Of a stretch of 6,043 nucleotides of DNA, positions 5,877 to 6,043 are shown in pieces (position 1 is the first letter of the stretch; each line of letters opens with the position of its first letter). The stretch spans positions 1 to 6,043 of the forward strand of contig JAFWLX010000044.1 of the NCBI GenBank assembly GCA_017510875.1, written 5' to 3'. Made by a program: the position numbers and the translations under genes. The DNA is from Atopobiaceae bacterium (lineage in GTDB: Bacteria > Actinomycetota > Coriobacteriia > Coriobacteriales > Atopobiaceae). The notes under the pieces are model-generated. The model ran no database searches and was not told the DNA's origin. It saw nothing but the letters and a program-made list of their open reading frames with translations.

Positions 5877-5952
5877 ACAGGTTATGGATGCAAGTTGCGT
5901 ATACTCTTCTGCAGGGTACAGCTCGCACCCGTCTGGGGGCAGGACCTCGGGA

Positions 5953-5995
5953 CTCCTTCTGAGGCTGCTCCGCCCGTCGGCGCGGCGGGAGCGAG
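5953..5995 (-). repeat. 43-bp interspersed repeat, right copy (inverted)
   Basis: Exact reverse complement of 95-137. Read on the plus strand it runs from CTCCTTCTGAGGCTGCTCC to GGGAGCGAG. It lies about 90 bp upstream of the leftward 98-aa gene, whereas the left copy lies downstream of the leftward U32 gene, so it is not tied to a fixed gene end. The same internal stem-loop can form. Its outer end (5995) directly abuts the hairpin at 5996-6020, which matches the order at the left copy, where a hairpin also lies on the outer CTCGCT side. Confidence 0.85.
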
Positions 5996-6020
5996 CGTAA
6001 CATGCCAGTGGCATGTTACG
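5996..6020. repeat. Perfect 11-bp inverted repeat (hairpin, 3-nt loop)
   Basis: CGTAACATGCC (5996-6006), AGT, GGCATGTTACG (6010-6020). No T-run follows on either strand. Its sequence is unrelated to the 51-81 hairpin although both sit on the outer side of a 43-bp repeat copy. A second small stem, GCCC-GAA-GGGC, follows immediately at 6021-6031. Confidence 0.8.
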
Positions 6021-6031
6021 GCCCGAAGGGC
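6021..6031. repeat. Small 4-bp stem-loop GCCC-GAA-GGGC
   Basis: Arms 6021-6024 and 6028-6031 are complementary around GAA and the stem stacks directly against the preceding hairpin. Such a short GC stem is common by chance in GC-rich DNA; it is listed because two adjacent stems next to a repeat could form a compound structure that continues past the window edge. On the plus strand CAAAACC follows, and there is no T-run. Confidence 0.35.
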
Positions 6032-6043
6032 TCGTGCAAAACC

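Noticed and set aside
5775..6014. 79-codon minus-strand open frame spanning the right repeat and hairpin
   Set aside because: It overlaps the 98-aa gene in another frame and would be translated through the 43-bp repeat and the hairpin; composition is Arg-rich and unlike a real protein.
1..6043. Defence system, CRISPR array, toxin-antitoxin pair, prophage or insertion sequence
   Set aside because: No spaced direct repeats, nuclease, transposase, integrase or toxin-like pair was found on either strand; the five genes are housekeeping or unassigned.

Overview
This window looks like GC-rich chromosomal DNA from an actinobacterial-type anaerobe. My best guess is the class Coriobacteriia (Olsenella/Atopobium/Collinsella relatives), based on base composition, GTG/ATG starts with clear Shine-Dalgarno sites, and the style of the proteins: a zinc-ribbon/YARHG membrane protein, a TrhP-type U32 protein and an NhaA with a long acidic N-terminus. 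There is no rRNA, tRNA or marker protein to settle the taxonomy, so treat it as inference. I see no tRNA, rRNA, CRISPR array, transposase or phage gene.

Layout. Positions 1-193 are non-coding and hold repeats: a partial repeat copy (14-34), a perfect 14-bp-stem hairpin (51-81) and a 43-bp repeat (95-137). Minus strand, 3027 to 194: an operon of two genes 8 nt apart. The upstream gene encodes a membrane protein with an N-terminal zinc ribbon, a long acidic linker, one membrane segment and a C-terminal YARHG domain. The downstream gene encodes a U32-family protein of the tRNA-hydroxylation (TrhP/YegQ) type. A 262-bp divergent intergenic region (3028-3289) follows. Plus strand, 3290-5529: nhaA (Na+/H+ antiporter), then a 65-bp gap with a 7-bp inverted repeat and a promoter-like sequence, then an unrecognised two-TM protein with an arginine-rich tail. 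Minus strand, 5863-5567: a small unrecognised 98-residue protein converging on it. Positions 5864-6043 are non-coding and hold the second, inverted, identical copy of the 43-bp repeat (5953-5995) abutting another perfect hairpin (5996-6020).

How the genes work together. The protein content is mostly housekeeping: ion homeostasis (NhaA), tRNA wobble modification (U32) and envelope proteins of unknown role. The sequence alone does not tie them into one pathway. The least ordinary feature is the repeat architecture. Two identical 43-bp copies in inverted orientation bracket all five genes, each with a strong hairpin on its outer side, and a diverged third copy at the left edge makes a REPIN-like inverted pair around the left hairpin. 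I do not see convincing evidence of a new defence or metabolic system. Several start sites differ from the longest open frame (zinc-ribbon gene, nhaA and the two-TM gene); the reasons are given per gene.
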